64,000 bases of DNA from positions 186,001 to 250,000 of the forward strand of contig JASCOE010000002.1 in assembly GCA_029959285.1 (NCBI GenBank), in the 5' to 3' direction. Made by a program: the position numbers and the translations under genes. This stretch comes from Flavobacteriaceae bacterium PS02337. Lineage in GTDB: Bacteria > Bacteroidota > Bacteroidia > Flavobacteriales > Flavobacteriaceae. Positions 34,320 to 43,464 of the stretch are shown one piece after another. Below the pieces are notes generated by a model that did no database searches, was not told where the DNA came from, and saw nothing but the letters and a program-made list of their open reading frames with translations. Each line of letters opens with the position of its first letter. Positions within the stretch are counted from its first letter, which is position 1.

Positions 34320-35555
34320 ATGAATTCCCAAAATCTAAAACAATTTCTTCTTTCTCTTCCAAAATGGATTCTTATCTGTGTCTTAATCGGAATACTTTCT
34401 GGATCTGCATCAGCATTCTTTTTAGTTTCTTTAGAATGGGTCACTCAATTTAGAATTCAGCACGATTGGATTATTTGGCTTTTGCCTTTCGGCGGATTTT
34501 TAGTTGGTTTGAGTTATTATTATTGGGGAGAATCTGTTACAAAAGGAAATAATTTACTTTTAGAAGAATATGAAAACCCAAAGAAAGTGATTCCTTTTAA
34601 AATGGCGCCTTTAGTACTTTTAGGAACCTTACTTACACATTTATTTGGAGGTTCTGCTGGTCGCGAAGGGACTGCAGTACAAATGGGAGGCGCAATAGCC
34701 GATCAATTTACCAAACTTTTCAAACTCGATAATTCAGAACGTAAAATTTTAATCATTCTCGGAATTAGTGCTGGTTTTGCCTCCGTTTTCGGAACACCTT
34801 TGGCGGGCGCTATTTTTGCTTTAGAGGTTTTATATTTCAGCAAAATCAACTTCAAAAGCATTTTACTTTCTTTTCTAGTCGCTTACACAGCTTATTTTAC
34901 AGTAGAATTTTGGAAAATAAAACATACACATTACAGTATTCCTGTTGTTCCAGAACTTAGTTTAAACAATATTATTTTTACCATTATTGTCGGAATCTTA
35001 TCTGGATTTGCCGCTTTATTATTTTCAAGAACAACCCATTTTTGGGGTTCACTTTTTTCAAAAAATATTAAATATCCACCGCTTCGTCCCGTTATTGGCG
35101 GTGTGGTTTTAGCTATTGCCATTGCAGGTTTTGGATTTACAAAATTCTCAGGATTGGGAGTTCCTGTAATTGTTGAAGCTTTTTCAACTCCAAACGAATG
35201 GTACGATTTTCTGCTAAAAATCTTATTTACAGGATTTACTTTAGGAGCTGGTTTTAAAGGCGGAGAAGTAACTCCATTATTTTTTGTAGGCGCCACTTTA
35301 GGAAGTGCATTATCAACCGTAATCCCGATGCCGATTGCGCTTTTAGCTGGGATTGCTTTTGTTGCCGTTTTCTCTGGCGCAACCCACACGCCTATCGCCT
35401 GCACCATTATGGGAATGGAATTATTTGGAGTTGCTCCCGGAGTTTTTATCGCAATTGCTTGTACAATCGCTTATTTCTCTTCTGGTTCTGTCGGAATATA
35501 TAAATCGCAAATTGTAAAAGGTGCGAAATATAGATTATATCAAAGATTTCTTTAA
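34320..35555 (+). CDS. CLC-family anion transporter, possibly fluoride type
   Basis: A 411-residue inner-membrane CLC protein with about ten membrane segments. The gating-glutamate motif is GSAGREGTAVQMGG (Glu116) and the C-terminal pore motif GGEVTPLFFVGATLG. The usual GSGIP selectivity motif is not seen; its position reads KGNNLLLEE (76-80). As I recall, GNNL-type replacement together with GREGT is the hallmark of the CLC-F fluoride/proton antiporters, so fluoride export is my preferred reading. No fluoride riboswitch is seen upstream and a chloride transporter cannot be ruled out. Confidence 0.75.
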   Translation: MNSQNLKQFLLSLPKWILICVLIGILSGSASAFFLVSLEWVTQFRIQHDWIIWLLPFGGFLVGLSYYYWGESVTKGNNLLLEEYENPKKVIPFKMAPLVLLGTLLTHLFGGSAGREGTAVQMGGAIADQFTKLFKLDNSERKILIILGISAGFASVFGTPLAGAIFALEVLYFSKINFKSILLSFLVAYTAYFTVEFWKIKHTHYSIPVVPELSLNNIIFTIIVGILSGFAALLFSRTTHFWGSLFSKNIKYPPLRPVIGGVVLAIAIAGFGFTKFSGLGVPVIVEAFSTPNEWYDFLLKILFTGFTLGAGFKGGEVTPLFFVGATLGSALSTVIPMPIALLAGIAFVAVFSGATHTPIACTIMGMELFGVAPGVFIAIACTIAYFSSGSVGIYKSQIVKGAKYRLYQRFL

Positions 35556-35559
35556 AGTA

Positions 35560-35706
35560 TCAGTTTTCAGTCACAGTCACAGTTTACAATCTCAGTTTTA
35601 AAAATAAAAAAATCCGTCAAAATCCGCGATAGCGAATCCGTTTCATCCGCGTACTATTTTTTAAACCCTAAAATATCTGAAAACTGAAACTGAAAACTGC
35701 GACTAA
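35560..35706. repeat. Inverted repeat of CAGTTTTCAGTC type with direct CCGT/CCGCG repeats inside
   Basis: Left arm (35560-35600) CAGTTTTCAGTCACAGTC and right arm (35667-35705) GAAACTGAAAACTG pair imperfectly. Inside are two copies of an AATCCGTnnnATCCGCG unit (about 35611-35652). It lies between the CLC and DHH genes and resembles the repeat at 841-907. Confidence 0.55.
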
Positions 35707-35748
35707 ATATTTTCAGCATTACATTAAAAAAATGTAAATTCGCACACT

Positions 35749-36753
35749 ATGAAAATACAAGACATTCAAGCGATTCAATTATTACTCGCAAGCCCAAAGA
35801 AAATTGCTATCATTCCGCACAGAGGACCAGATGGCGACGCAATGGGATCAACATTAGGTTTGTACCATTTTTTAATTAAAAATAATCATCAGGCAACAGT
35901 AATTGCTCCGAATGATTTTCCTAATTTTTTAGCTTGGCTTCCTGGATCAGAAACAGTAAAAATTTTCGAAAAAGAAACTGAAATCAGTACAAAGATTTTA
36001 GAAGAAGCCGACATCATTTTTACTCTTGATTTTAATGCTTTTCATCGCACAGGCGAAATGGAACATACTTTAGCAAAGCTAAAAGGAACTTTCATTATGA
36101 TCGATCATCACCAAAAACCTGATGATTATGCCACATACATGTATTCTGACACCGCGTATGGTTCAACTTGCGAAATGGTTTATAACTTTATTAACTTTTT
36201 AAACAAAAGAGAAGATATTGATAAAACTATCGCGACTTGTATTTATACAGGAATTTTAACCGATTCTGGTTCATTTCGTTTTCCTGGAACAACTGGAAAC
36301 ACACATAGAATTATAGCCGAATTAATTGATTTAGGTGTTGAAAACACTCATATTCCGGTTTTATTGTTCGATAATAGTTCGTTCAGCAGATTACAGCTTT
36401 TAGGGCGCGCTCTGCAAAATATGAAGATCTTCGAAGAACATAAAACGTCTTATATGACGTTAACACAAGAAGAGCTAGATTCTTTTAATTATGTTAAAGG
36501 TGATACAGAAGGAATTGTTAATTATGGTTTAAGTATAAAAGATATTGTTTTTACTGCTATTTTTATCGAAAATAAAGACGAAGGAATTATCAAGATTTCA
36601 TTCCGTTCTCAAGGCGGTTTTGACGTGAATCAATTTGCCAGAGATCATTTTAATGGAGGCGGACACAGCAACGCTGCTGGCGGAAGATCTGAAGTTTCGA
36701 TGCAAGAGACAGTTCAAAAATTTGAAGATTTAGTAAAAAAATTAACATTATAG
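35749..36753 (+). CDS. DHH/DHHA1 phosphoesterase (NrnA-like)
   Basis: A 334-residue cytosolic metal-dependent phosphoesterase. The DHH domain has PHRGPDGDAMGSTLG and IMIDHHQKPDDYA (DHH near residue 122); the DHHA1 domain has NGGGHSNAAGG at about 303-313. In NrnA enzymes this hydrolyses short oligoribonucleotides and 3',5'-pAp. It is the first gene of a tight block with gldI 9 bp later. Confidence 0.9.
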   Translation: MKIQDIQAIQLLLASPKKIAIIPHRGPDGDAMGSTLGLYHFLIKNNHQATVIAPNDFPNFLAWLPGSETVKIFEKETEISTKILEEADIIFTLDFNAFHRTGEMEHTLAKLKGTFIMIDHHQKPDDYATYMYSDTAYGSTCEMVYNFINFLNKREDIDKTIATCIYTGILTDSGSFRFPGTTGNTHRIIAELIDLGVENTHIPVLLFDNSSFSRLQLLGRALQNMKIFEEHKTSYMTLTQEELDSFNYVKGDTEGIVNYGLSIKDIVFTAIFIENKDEGIIKISFRSQGGFDVNQFARDHFNGGGHSNAAGGRSEVSMQETVQKFEDLVKKLTL

Positions 36754-36762
36754 CCCAATCTA

Positions 36763-37407
36763 ATGAATAACCTAAAACTGAGTATCTATAGTTTGCTTTT
36801 TGCTGCTTCTGTAATCAGCTGTAAGCATCATGAAGAAGCCAGAAGACCTATTTCTAGTGCTTCGGGAACATTCATGAAAACATCGGCAGATCGAAATAAA
36901 AAATTAGTGGCAAGCGAGGAAGATGTCATTAAAAAAATAATCAAAAGCAATCCGAAAGTAAAATATTATGCTACTCCGAAAGGCTATTGGTTCAGTTACG
37001 ATGAAAGAAATACCACAGAAACCGCTGCACCAAGAAAAGGAGATATTGCCTACTTTAATATGGAAGTAAAAGATCTTGAAGGCAAAATAATTTACTCAGA
37101 ATCTGATCTTGGTCCGCAAACATATTATGTAGACAAACAAGACATCATGATGGGACTTCGTGACGGAATAAAAAGATTGCACAAAAATGAAACTGTGACT
37201 TTCTTATTTCCTTCGCATATGGCTTATGGCTATCATGGCGATAACAAAAAAATTGGAACAAACGAGCCTTTAATGGTTACCGTTACATTGAGAAATTTTG
37301 TTCCAGATCCAGCTGCTCAAACTGCAGTAGCTCCAAAAACAACAACACCAAAACCTGCAGCTGCAAAACCGGCCGCACCAGCAAAAAAAGATACATTAAC
37401 TCCATAA
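36763..37407 (+). CDS. gldI: Gliding motility FKBP-type prolyl isomerase lipoprotein GldI
   Basis: A 214-residue periplasmic lipoprotein (lipobox VISC; Cys at 20) with an FKBP-type prolyl isomerase domain at about 75-190 (KGDIAYFNMEVKDLEGKIIY, GLRDGIKRLHKNETVTFLFP, HMAYGYHGD). The C-terminus is an Ala/Pro/Lys-rich tail. GldI is required for gliding and folding of secreted proteins in Flavobacterium johnsoniae. The neighbours are two further cyclophilin-FKBP genes. I recognise it with good confidence from the domain plus lipoprotein arrangement. Confidence 0.85.
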   Translation: MNNLKLSIYSLLFAASVISCKHHEEARRPISSASGTFMKTSADRNKKLVASEEDVIKKIIKSNPKVKYYATPKGYWFSYDERNTTETAAPRKGDIAYFNMEVKDLEGKIIYSESDLGPQTYYVDKQDIMMGLRDGIKRLHKNETVTFLFPSHMAYGYHGDNKKIGTNEPLMVTVTLRNFVPDPAAQTAVAPKTTTPKPAAAKPAAPAKKDTLTP

Positions 37408-37423
37408 AAAACAATATCTTAAA

Positions 37424-38500
37424 ATGAAAAAGATTATTTTATTATTACTAATAGCCGTTAGCTCATTTTATTCTTGTAAAGACGATCACAGTAATCTACC
37501 TGATGGTTTATATGCCGATATCGAAACAAACAAAGGTCATATCATTGTTGAACTTGATTATAAAAAAGCACCAATTACAGTTGCAAACTTCATAACATTA
37601 GCTGAAGGAAAAAGTGAATTTATTACTCACGAAAACCTTAAAAAGAAACCGTTTTTTGATGGTTTAAAATTTCATAGAGTTATTGAAAATTTTATGATTC
37701 AAACTGGAGATCCTTTAGGAACAGGTTCTGGAGATACTGGTTATAAATTTAAAGACGAATTCTCAGACTTAAAATTTGATAAAGCTGGTGTTTTAGCAAT
37801 GGCAAACAACGGACCTGGAACCAACAGCAGTCAGTTTTTTATCACTCACGTTGAAACTCCTTGGTTAGACAACAAACATACTATTTTCGGGCATGTAGTT
37901 GATGCAAAAACACAAGAAGTGGTAAATAAAGTAGTTCAAGGTGACAACATCGTTACTGTAACTATTATTAGAAATGGTGAAGCTGCAAAGAAATTTGATG
38001 CTGTAAAAGTATTCCATGATTATTTTGCTGACATTTCAAAAGAACAAATCAAAGCTGCAGCAGTTCAAAAAGAAAAAGTAGCTTCTTATGTAGCTTTAAA
38101 AGCAAAAGCAACTAAAACAACAAGCGGTTTAGCATTTGCAATTACAGAAAAAGGTTCTGGTAAAAAACCTGCACCAGGAAGCCAAATCTATATTCACTAT
38201 GCTGGTTTTCTTGAAGATGGAACTTTATTTGATACAAGTATTGAAAGTGTTGCGCAACAATTCGGAAAATTTGATCCTGCAAGAGCAGAACAAAAAGGAT
38301 ATCAACCAATTCCTTTTAAAGTTGGAAGCAAAGAAGGTTTGATTCCTGGTTTTATTGAAGGAGTTGAACAACTTTCATTAGGAGATAAAGCAGTTATTTT
38401 CATTCCATCTCATTTAGCTTATGGAGAAACTGGAGCTGGAGGAGTAATTCCGCCAAATGCGAATATTATTTTCGAAATTCAAATAACAGAAAAACCGTAA
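37424..38500 (+). CDS. Cyclophilin-FKBP fusion prolyl isomerase, lipoprotein
   Basis: A 358-residue periplasmic lipoprotein (lipobox FYSC). The cyclophilin domain (about 28-190) has FHRVIENFMIQTGDP and GPGTNSSQFFITHVETPW; the FKBP domain (about 245-358) has IHYAGFLEDGTLFDTS and AYGETGAGGVIPPNANIIFE. Two isomerase types in one polypeptide is unusual outside Bacteroidota. Spacing to gldI is 16 bp, to the next paralog 31 bp. Confidence 0.88.
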   Translation: MKKIILLLLIAVSSFYSCKDDHSNLPDGLYADIETNKGHIIVELDYKKAPITVANFITLAEGKSEFITHENLKKKPFFDGLKFHRVIENFMIQTGDPLGTGSGDTGYKFKDEFSDLKFDKAGVLAMANNGPGTNSSQFFITHVETPWLDNKHTIFGHVVDAKTQEVVNKVVQGDNIVTVTIIRNGEAAKKFDAVKVFHDYFADISKEQIKAAAVQKEKVASYVALKAKATKTTSGLAFAITEKGSGKKPAPGSQIYIHYAGFLEDGTLFDTSIESVAQQFGKFDPARAEQKGYQPIPFKVGSKEGLIPGFIEGVEQLSLGDKAVIFIPSHLAYGETGAGGVIPPNANIIFEIQITEKP

Positions 38501-38531
38501 AAAGTTAATCAAAGACTTAAATATCAAAGTA

Positions 38532-39671
38532 ATGAAGTTTAAATTTTTATTTTTATTTTGCTTGGCAATAGTAAATATTCAAGCACAAACTAAAAAACCT
38601 GCAGCTAAACCTGCGGCAAAAGCAAAAACGACAACGGCGGCAAAACCTGCTGCGAAACCAAATCCTGAAGACGGAATTTTTGCAACAATCTCTACTTCAA
38701 AAGGAGATATTGTGCTTTCTTTAGAATATGTAAAAGCGCCTGTAACGGTTGCTAATTTCATCTCTTTAGCAGAAGGAAAAAATCCTTTTGTGAAAGCTGA
38801 TAAACTGAAAGGAAAACCATTTTACGATGGATTAAAATTTCATAGAGTTATCAATGATTTCATGATTCAAGGTGGAGATCCAGATGGAAACGGTACTGGA
38901 GGTCCAGGATATTCTTTTAAAGATGAATTTGTTCCAGAATTGAAATTTGAAAAAGGCGGCGTTCTTGCTATGGCAAATTCTGGCCCAGCAACAAACGGAA
39001 GCCAATTTTTTATCACACACAAAGATACTCCTTGGTTAAATGGAAAACATACTATTTTTGGTCATGTAGTTTCTGGAATGGACAATGTAAATAAAATTGT
39101 TCAAGACGATATTATTACTAAAATTACAATTACTCGCAAAGGAGCTGCTGCTAAAAAATTTGACGCTGTAAAAGTTTTCAATGACGAGATGAAAAAAGGA
39201 GATTTGCAAAAAGAAGAAGCAAAAAAAGTAATAGCCTCAAAATTGGCTTATTTTGCAGCAACAAAAGCAAAAGCAACTACAACTACATCTGGTTTAAAAT
39301 ATGTGATTACTAAAAAAGGAACAGGAGTTAAAGGTGAAGAAGGATCTACTATTTATTTCCACTACGCTGGATATTTTGAAAATGGAGATTTATTTGACAG
39401 CAGCATGGCTAGTGTAGCTAAAACTTACGGAAAATACGATGCTAACAGAGATGCTCAAGGCGGTTACAAAGCATTTCCTTTTACAGTTGGTAAAAAAGAC
39501 GGCATGATTCCTGGTTTTATTGAAGCACTTGATATGATGACAGATGGCGAAAAAGCAATTTTCTTTTTACCTTCAAACTTAGCTTACGGTGAAAAAGGTG
39601 CAGGAGGTGTAATTCCGCCAAATGCTACTTTGATTTTTGAAATTGAAACATATCAAAATCAACCGAAATAA
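38532..39671 (+). CDS. Cyclophilin-FKBP fusion prolyl isomerase, exported paralog
   Basis: A 379-residue paralog of the preceding gene. It has a signal peptide (LFCLAIVNIQAQ) rather than a lipobox and an Ala/Lys/Pro-rich linker (about 22-45) before the cyclophilin domain (YDGLKFHRVINDFMIQGGDP; ATNGSQFFITHKDTPW) and the FKBP domain (FHYAGYFENGDLFDSS; AYGEKGAGGVIPPNATLIFE). Probably a tandem duplicate, soluble in the periplasm. A terminator follows at 39706. Confidence 0.88.
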   Translation: MKFKFLFLFCLAIVNIQAQTKKPAAKPAAKAKTTTAAKPAAKPNPEDGIFATISTSKGDIVLSLEYVKAPVTVANFISLAEGKNPFVKADKLKGKPFYDGLKFHRVINDFMIQGGDPDGNGTGGPGYSFKDEFVPELKFEKGGVLAMANSGPATNGSQFFITHKDTPWLNGKHTIFGHVVSGMDNVNKIVQDDIITKITITRKGAAAKKFDAVKVFNDEMKKGDLQKEEAKKVIASKLAYFAATKAKATTTTSGLKYVITKKGTGVKGEEGSTIYFHYAGYFENGDLFDSSMASVAKTYGKYDANRDAQGGYKAFPFTVGKKDGMIPGFIEALDMMTDGEKAIFFLPSNLAYGEKGAGGVIPPNATLIFEIETYQNQPK

Positions 39672-39705
39672 TTAAATACTAGAATATTTATTCTTCATTC
39701 ATACA

Positions 39706-39738
39706 AAACCATCAGAATTATTTTTGATGGTTTTTCTT
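39706..39738 (+). terminator. Terminator after the PPIase cluster
   Basis: AAAACCATCA and TGATGGTTTTT arms followed by a T-rich stretch, 35 bp after the stop of the last isomerase gene. Confidence 0.75.
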
Positions 39739-39855
39739 TTTTATATGAAGTTTAGTTTATTAAGAAATTCTTAATTAAAGACTTTAAAATTCAACTTTAT
39801 TAGTATTAAATCAATTTTATCAACATAGTACGACAGAATCCTCAACAAAATAACT

Positions 39856-39863
39856 TACCTTTG
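39856..39863 (+). promoter_or_regulatory. -7 box TACCTTTG
   Basis: A perfect TAnnTTTG box 30 bp before the EamA transporter start at 39893. No clear TTG -33 is seen. Confidence 0.5.
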
Positions 39864-39892
39864 CCGGCTTGAATTTTTAAAAAAAGATAAAT

Positions 39893-40792
39893 ATGACGTC
39901 GCAAAATAATGTATTAAAAGGTGTTTTTTTCGTTGCCTTAGGAGCAACAACTTACGGAATGTTAGCCACTTTTGTAAAAATGGCTTATTCTGAAGGATAC
40001 ACAACTGCAGAAGTTACGACATCTCAATTTATTTATGGAATTACAGGTATTTTGTTAATCAATCTTTTTCAGAGAATTAAAAACAAGAATCAAGCAGTAA
40101 AAGCAACTCCAAAAAACATTTTCAGTTTGATGCTTGCTGGAACTTCTTTAGGAATGACCAGTTTATTTTACTATTTGGCAGTAAAATATATTCCCGTTTC
40201 TATTGGAATTGTTTTATTAATGCAAACCGTTTGGATGGGTGTTTTACTAGAAATGATCTTAGAAAAAAAATTGCCTTCAAAACAAAAAGTCATTGCCGTA
40301 TTTATTGTCCTTTTCGGAACTGTTTTAGCAACAAACCTCATTAATAGTGACATCCAATTAGATTGGAGAGGTTTAGCTTGGGGAATTATGGCGGCAGCAT
40401 CTTTTACCACCACAATGTTTACCGCGAATCGTGTCGCAACTGAGATTTCGTCGGCACAAAGAAGTCTATATATGCTTTTGGGCGGATCAATAATTGTTTT
40501 CTCTTTTGCATTTGCAACACAGGTTACTCCTTTTAATTTAGAAATATTCCTAAAATGGGGAATCGTATTGTCATTATTCGGAACTATAATTCCTCCAATG
40601 TTAATGAATATTGGTTTTCCTTTAACTGGTATTGGCCTTGGAAGTATCGTTTCTGCACTAGAATTGCCCGTTTCTGTTATGATGGCGTATGTTTTATTAA
40701 ATGAAACAGTAATTTTTTCTCAATGGGTTGGAATTGTTTTGATTATTCTTGCTATCATTATTATGAATGTAAATTTCAAGTCTAAAAAATAA
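39893..40792 (+). CDS. EamA/DMT family transporter
   Basis: A 299-residue inner-membrane protein with ten hydrophobic segments in two EamA repeats (GATTYGMLATFVKMAYSEGY in the first; LAWGIMAAASFTTTMFTANR in the second). Drug/metabolite transporter fold; substrate unknown. It has a good promoter box at 39856-39863. Confidence 0.85.
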   Translation: MTSQNNVLKGVFFVALGATTYGMLATFVKMAYSEGYTTAEVTTSQFIYGITGILLINLFQRIKNKNQAVKATPKNIFSLMLAGTSLGMTSLFYYLAVKYIPVSIGIVLLMQTVWMGVLLEMILEKKLPSKQKVIAVFIVLFGTVLATNLINSDIQLDWRGLAWGIMAAASFTTTMFTANRVATEISSAQRSLYMLLGGSIIVFSFAFATQVTPFNLEIFLKWGIVLSLFGTIIPPMLMNIGFPLTGIGLGSIVSALELPVSVMMAYVLLNETVIFSQWVGIVLIILAIIIMNVNFKSKK

Positions 40793-40880
40793 CTCAAAAT
40801 ACGCATTCTTAAAAAAAGAGTTTCTGTAATGCAATAATTGTTAATTTTTTTCATAAATTCGTGATAAACAATACGCTATC

Positions 40881-41237
40881 ATGACTCTACCTTGGCATTT
40901 ATATTTAATGGCTTTTTTATATATTCTTGCTGGTATTAATCATTTTAGAAAACCTGGAATGTACATTAGAATCATTCCCCCAGTATTTAATAATCCTAAA
41001 TTAATAAATATTTTAAGTGGAATTGCCGAAATAGTTTTAGGCATTCTGCTCACAATACCTGCGACAACACTTTTCGCCGCCTGGGGAATTATAGCATTAC
41101 TTATTGCTATTTTTCCCGCAAATATCTATATGTTTCAAAATAAAAAAGCAGGTTTTGGTTTACCGAAATGGATTTTATTTGTACGTTTGCCTTTACAAAT
41201 TGTTTTAATTTATTGGGTTTACCAATATACATTCTAA
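40881..41237 (+). CDS. DoxX-like small membrane protein
   Basis: A 118-residue protein with four membrane segments (LYLMAFLYILAGINHF, LSGIAEIVLGILLTIP, LFAAWGIIALLIAIFP, RLPLQIVLIYWVYQ). The AGINHFRKP and SGIAEIVLG patches are typical of DoxX/DUF-type membrane proteins of Bacteroidota. Function unknown. Probably in a transcription unit with aqpZ, 28 bp downstream. Confidence 0.75.
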   Translation: MTLPWHLYLMAFLYILAGINHFRKPGMYIRIIPPVFNNPKLINILSGIAEIVLGILLTIPATTLFAAWGIIALLIAIFPANIYMFQNKKAGFGLPKWILFVRLPLQIVLIYWVYQYTF

Positions 41238-41265
41238 CATTAACCATTAATTAAATTATTTTATT

Positions 41266-41988
41266 ATGAAAAAATTATTTGCTGAGTTCTTCGGAACTTA
41301 CTGGCTTGTTTTTGGCGGTTGCGGAAGTGCCCTATTTGCTGCGGGATTTCCAGAATTAGGTATTGGATTTGCAGGTGTTGCACTTGCTTTTGGTCTTACA
41401 GTAGTAGCAATGGCTTATGCCGTTGGACACATTTCTGGAGGACATTTTAATCCCGCGGTTTCTTTTGGATTATGGGCAGGAGGAAAATTTCCGATTAAAG
41501 ATCTTGTTCCCTATATAATAGCTCAATGTATCGGAGCTATAGCTGCAGCAGGTACTTTGTATACTATTGCATCTGGAAAAGCAGGTTTCGCAATTGACAA
41601 CACTAAAGCGGGAGCATTTGCATCAAATGGTTTTGGAGCGTTCTCTCCAGATGGTTATTCTTTACAAGCATGTTTTATTGCTGAATTTGTTCTAACGCTC
41701 TTCTTTATTTTAATTATCCTTGGTGCAACAGACAAATTTGCTAATAGTAATTTTTGCGGTATTGCAATTGGCTTAACTCTAACTGTAATTCATTTAGTTA
41801 GTATTCCAATTACAAATACTTCGGTAAATCCTGCGAGATCACTTTCTCAGGCAGTTTTTGCGGGAGGCGGTCCATTATCTCAAGTTTGGCTTTTTTGGGC
41901 AGCACCAATTTTGGGTGCAATCGTAGCAGGATTTATCTATAAAAATCTTTTACAGCAAGCGGGTGAACCCGAAAAAATAGTATTATAA
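41266..41988 (+). CDS. aqpZ: Aquaporin Z
   Basis: A 240-residue water channel. Both NPA boxes are seen: [12 protein letters not shown] (about 60-70) and [18 protein letters not shown] (about 185-200), in six membrane segments. The Arg of NPARS forms the selectivity filter, which fits a pure water channel. Terminator-like stem at 42033-42074. Confidence 0.93.
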   Translation: MKKLFAEFFGTYWLVFGGCGSALFAAGFPELGIGFAGVALAFGLTVVAMAYAVGHISGGHFNPAVSFGLWAGGKFPIKDLVPYIIAQCIGAIAAAGTLYTIASGKAGFAIDNTKAGAFASNGFGAFSPDGYSLQACFIAEFVLTLFFILIILGATDKFANSNFCGIAIGLTLTVIHLVSIPITNTSVNPARSLSQAVFAGGGPLSQVWLFWAAPILGAIVAGFIYKNLLQQAGEPEKIVL

Positions 41989-42032
41989 AAATCAGTTCAT
42001 AATAATTATAAATTAGTCAATAATTTATTTCG

Positions 42033-42074
42033 AAAGAGAAAATCAGATATATTTATATTTAGTTTTCTCTTTTT
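42033..42074 (+). terminator. Hairpin terminator after aqpZ
   Basis: Arms AAAGAGAAAA and TTTTCTCTTT with a T-rich end. Confidence 0.6.
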
Positions 42075-42125
42075 CTTTGGATAAAACTTGAAAGAAAACT
42101 GTATTTCAATTCAAATATTTATATT

Positions 42126-42953
42126 ATGAACGAAATTATTTCTTACTTCAGCACAATTCCATCTTCTCATAGAAGTCTGATTCTCGTTGGCGGAATCACC
42201 ATTTTTTGGTTAATCGAAAACTCTTTTCCTTTATTCCGAATGCAGTACAAAAAATGGCCACATGCGGGAATAAATCTCTTTTTTACTTTTACCACGATTG
42301 TTATCAATTTTATTTTAGCTTTCATTTTAATAAAAACAGCAAGCTGGACTATAGAAAATCATTTTGGAATTTTACAATGGCTTCCTGAAATTCCAGTTTG
42401 GCTTTATACGATAATTGGTTTATTGCTTTTGGATTTAATTGGTGCCTATTTAGCTCATTTTGTGCAGCATAAATTCAAATTTCTCTGGCAATTTCATTTA
42501 GTGCATCATACCGATACTTGGATTGATACCACAACTGCCAATAGACATCATCCGGGTGAAAGCGTAATTCGATTTATTTTTACCACTTTAGGCGTTTTAA
42601 TTGTGGGTTCTCCCATTTGGATGGTTTTCCTTTATCAATCTTTGTCTGTTGTGGCTTCACAATTTAATCATGCGAATATTTCTTTGCCTAAAAAACTAGA
42701 TATTTTCTTGAGTTATTTTATCGTTTCTCCCAATATGCATAAAGTGCATCATCATTATGTTCTGCCTTACACCGATAGTAATTATGGTAATATATTTTCG
42801 GTTTGGGACAGACTTTTTGGAACTTTTACCTATTTGCCAAAAGATCAATTGATATATGGTGTAGATACTCATATGAAGCCTGAAGAAAACAATATATTGA
42901 AGAATCTGTTAAAAATTCCATTTCAAAAATCACGATCCTTCAAAAACAGTTAA
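42126..42953 (+). CDS. Sterol desaturase/fatty acid hydroxylase family membrane protein
   Basis: A 275-residue integral membrane di-iron protein. The eight-histidine motifs are seen: HFVQH, HLVHH, NRHHPGE and HKVHHHYVLPYTDSNYG. Family members hydroxylate or desaturate lipids. Which substrate is used here is unknown. Confidence 0.87.
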   Translation: MNEIISYFSTIPSSHRSLILVGGITIFWLIENSFPLFRMQYKKWPHAGINLFFTFTTIVINFILAFILIKTASWTIENHFGILQWLPEIPVWLYTIIGLLLLDLIGAYLAHFVQHKFKFLWQFHLVHHTDTWIDTTTANRHHPGESVIRFIFTTLGVLIVGSPIWMVFLYQSLSVVASQFNHANISLPKKLDIFLSYFIVSPNMHKVHHHYVLPYTDSNYGNIFSVWDRLFGTFTYLPKDQLIYGVDTHMKPEENNILKNLLKIPFQKSRSFKNS

Positions 42954-43074
42954 AAACATTAAAAAAAATATACTCTACCGAAACAACTTATTCTTTTTTT
43001 TTTTAATATTGATACATAAATTGAGAATCAATCTATTAATAATTAACACCCTATTTTGAATTAATTTTCACGTG

Positions 43075-43353
43075 ATGAAAAAGAGTAGCCGCAAAGAATT
43101 GACTTGGGAGCAAACCGAAAGACTTGTTTCGTTAGCTTTAGAAGAAAAAAATCCATTTGAAATTATAAAAAAAGAATTTGGATTAGCAGAAAAAGAAGTT
43201 CTGGAAATCATGAAAAAGAAAATGCCTCTTGAAAAATTTGAGATGTGGAAAAAGAAGGCAGTTGCGAACAAACCAAAACCAAAACCAGTAAAAATAGATG
43301 ATTTTGATGAAGATTTGGATGGAAAATATTATATAAAAAATAAACTAGACTAA
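43075..43353 (+). CDS. DUF2805/TIGR03643 family protein
   Basis: A 92-residue soluble protein with SRKELTWEQTERLVSLALEE and PFEIIKKEFGLAEKEVLEIM, the pattern of the TIGR03643 family (DUF2805), which has a helix-turn-helix-like look. A Lys/Pro-rich tail follows. GTG at 43072 precedes the ATG at 43075; I chose ATG. Function unknown. Terminator at 43361-43389. Confidence 0.8.
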   Translation: MKKSSRKELTWEQTERLVSLALEEKNPFEIIKKEFGLAEKEVLEIMKKKMPLEKFEMWKKKAVANKPKPKPVKIDDFDEDLDGKYYIKNKLD

Positions 43354-43360
43354 ACTTTTA

Positions 43361-43389
43361 AGCTCCTGTTTTTCAGGAGTTTTTTTTTA
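43361..43389 (+). terminator. Terminator after the DUF2805 gene
   Basis: CTCCTG and CAGGAG arms around a T-rich loop, then a T run, directly after the stop. Confidence 0.8.
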
Positions 43390-43464
43390 TTTTAAATTTA
43401 TTGTTATTTTTTAGTAACTTTTCGATACTTTTTGTGACAAATACTATTAACTAAATATATACAA

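Noticed and set aside
34931-35407. A 158-residue reverse frame inside the CLC gene
   Set aside because: It is a shadow of the membrane-protein codons; Pro/Lys-rich sequence without any motif.
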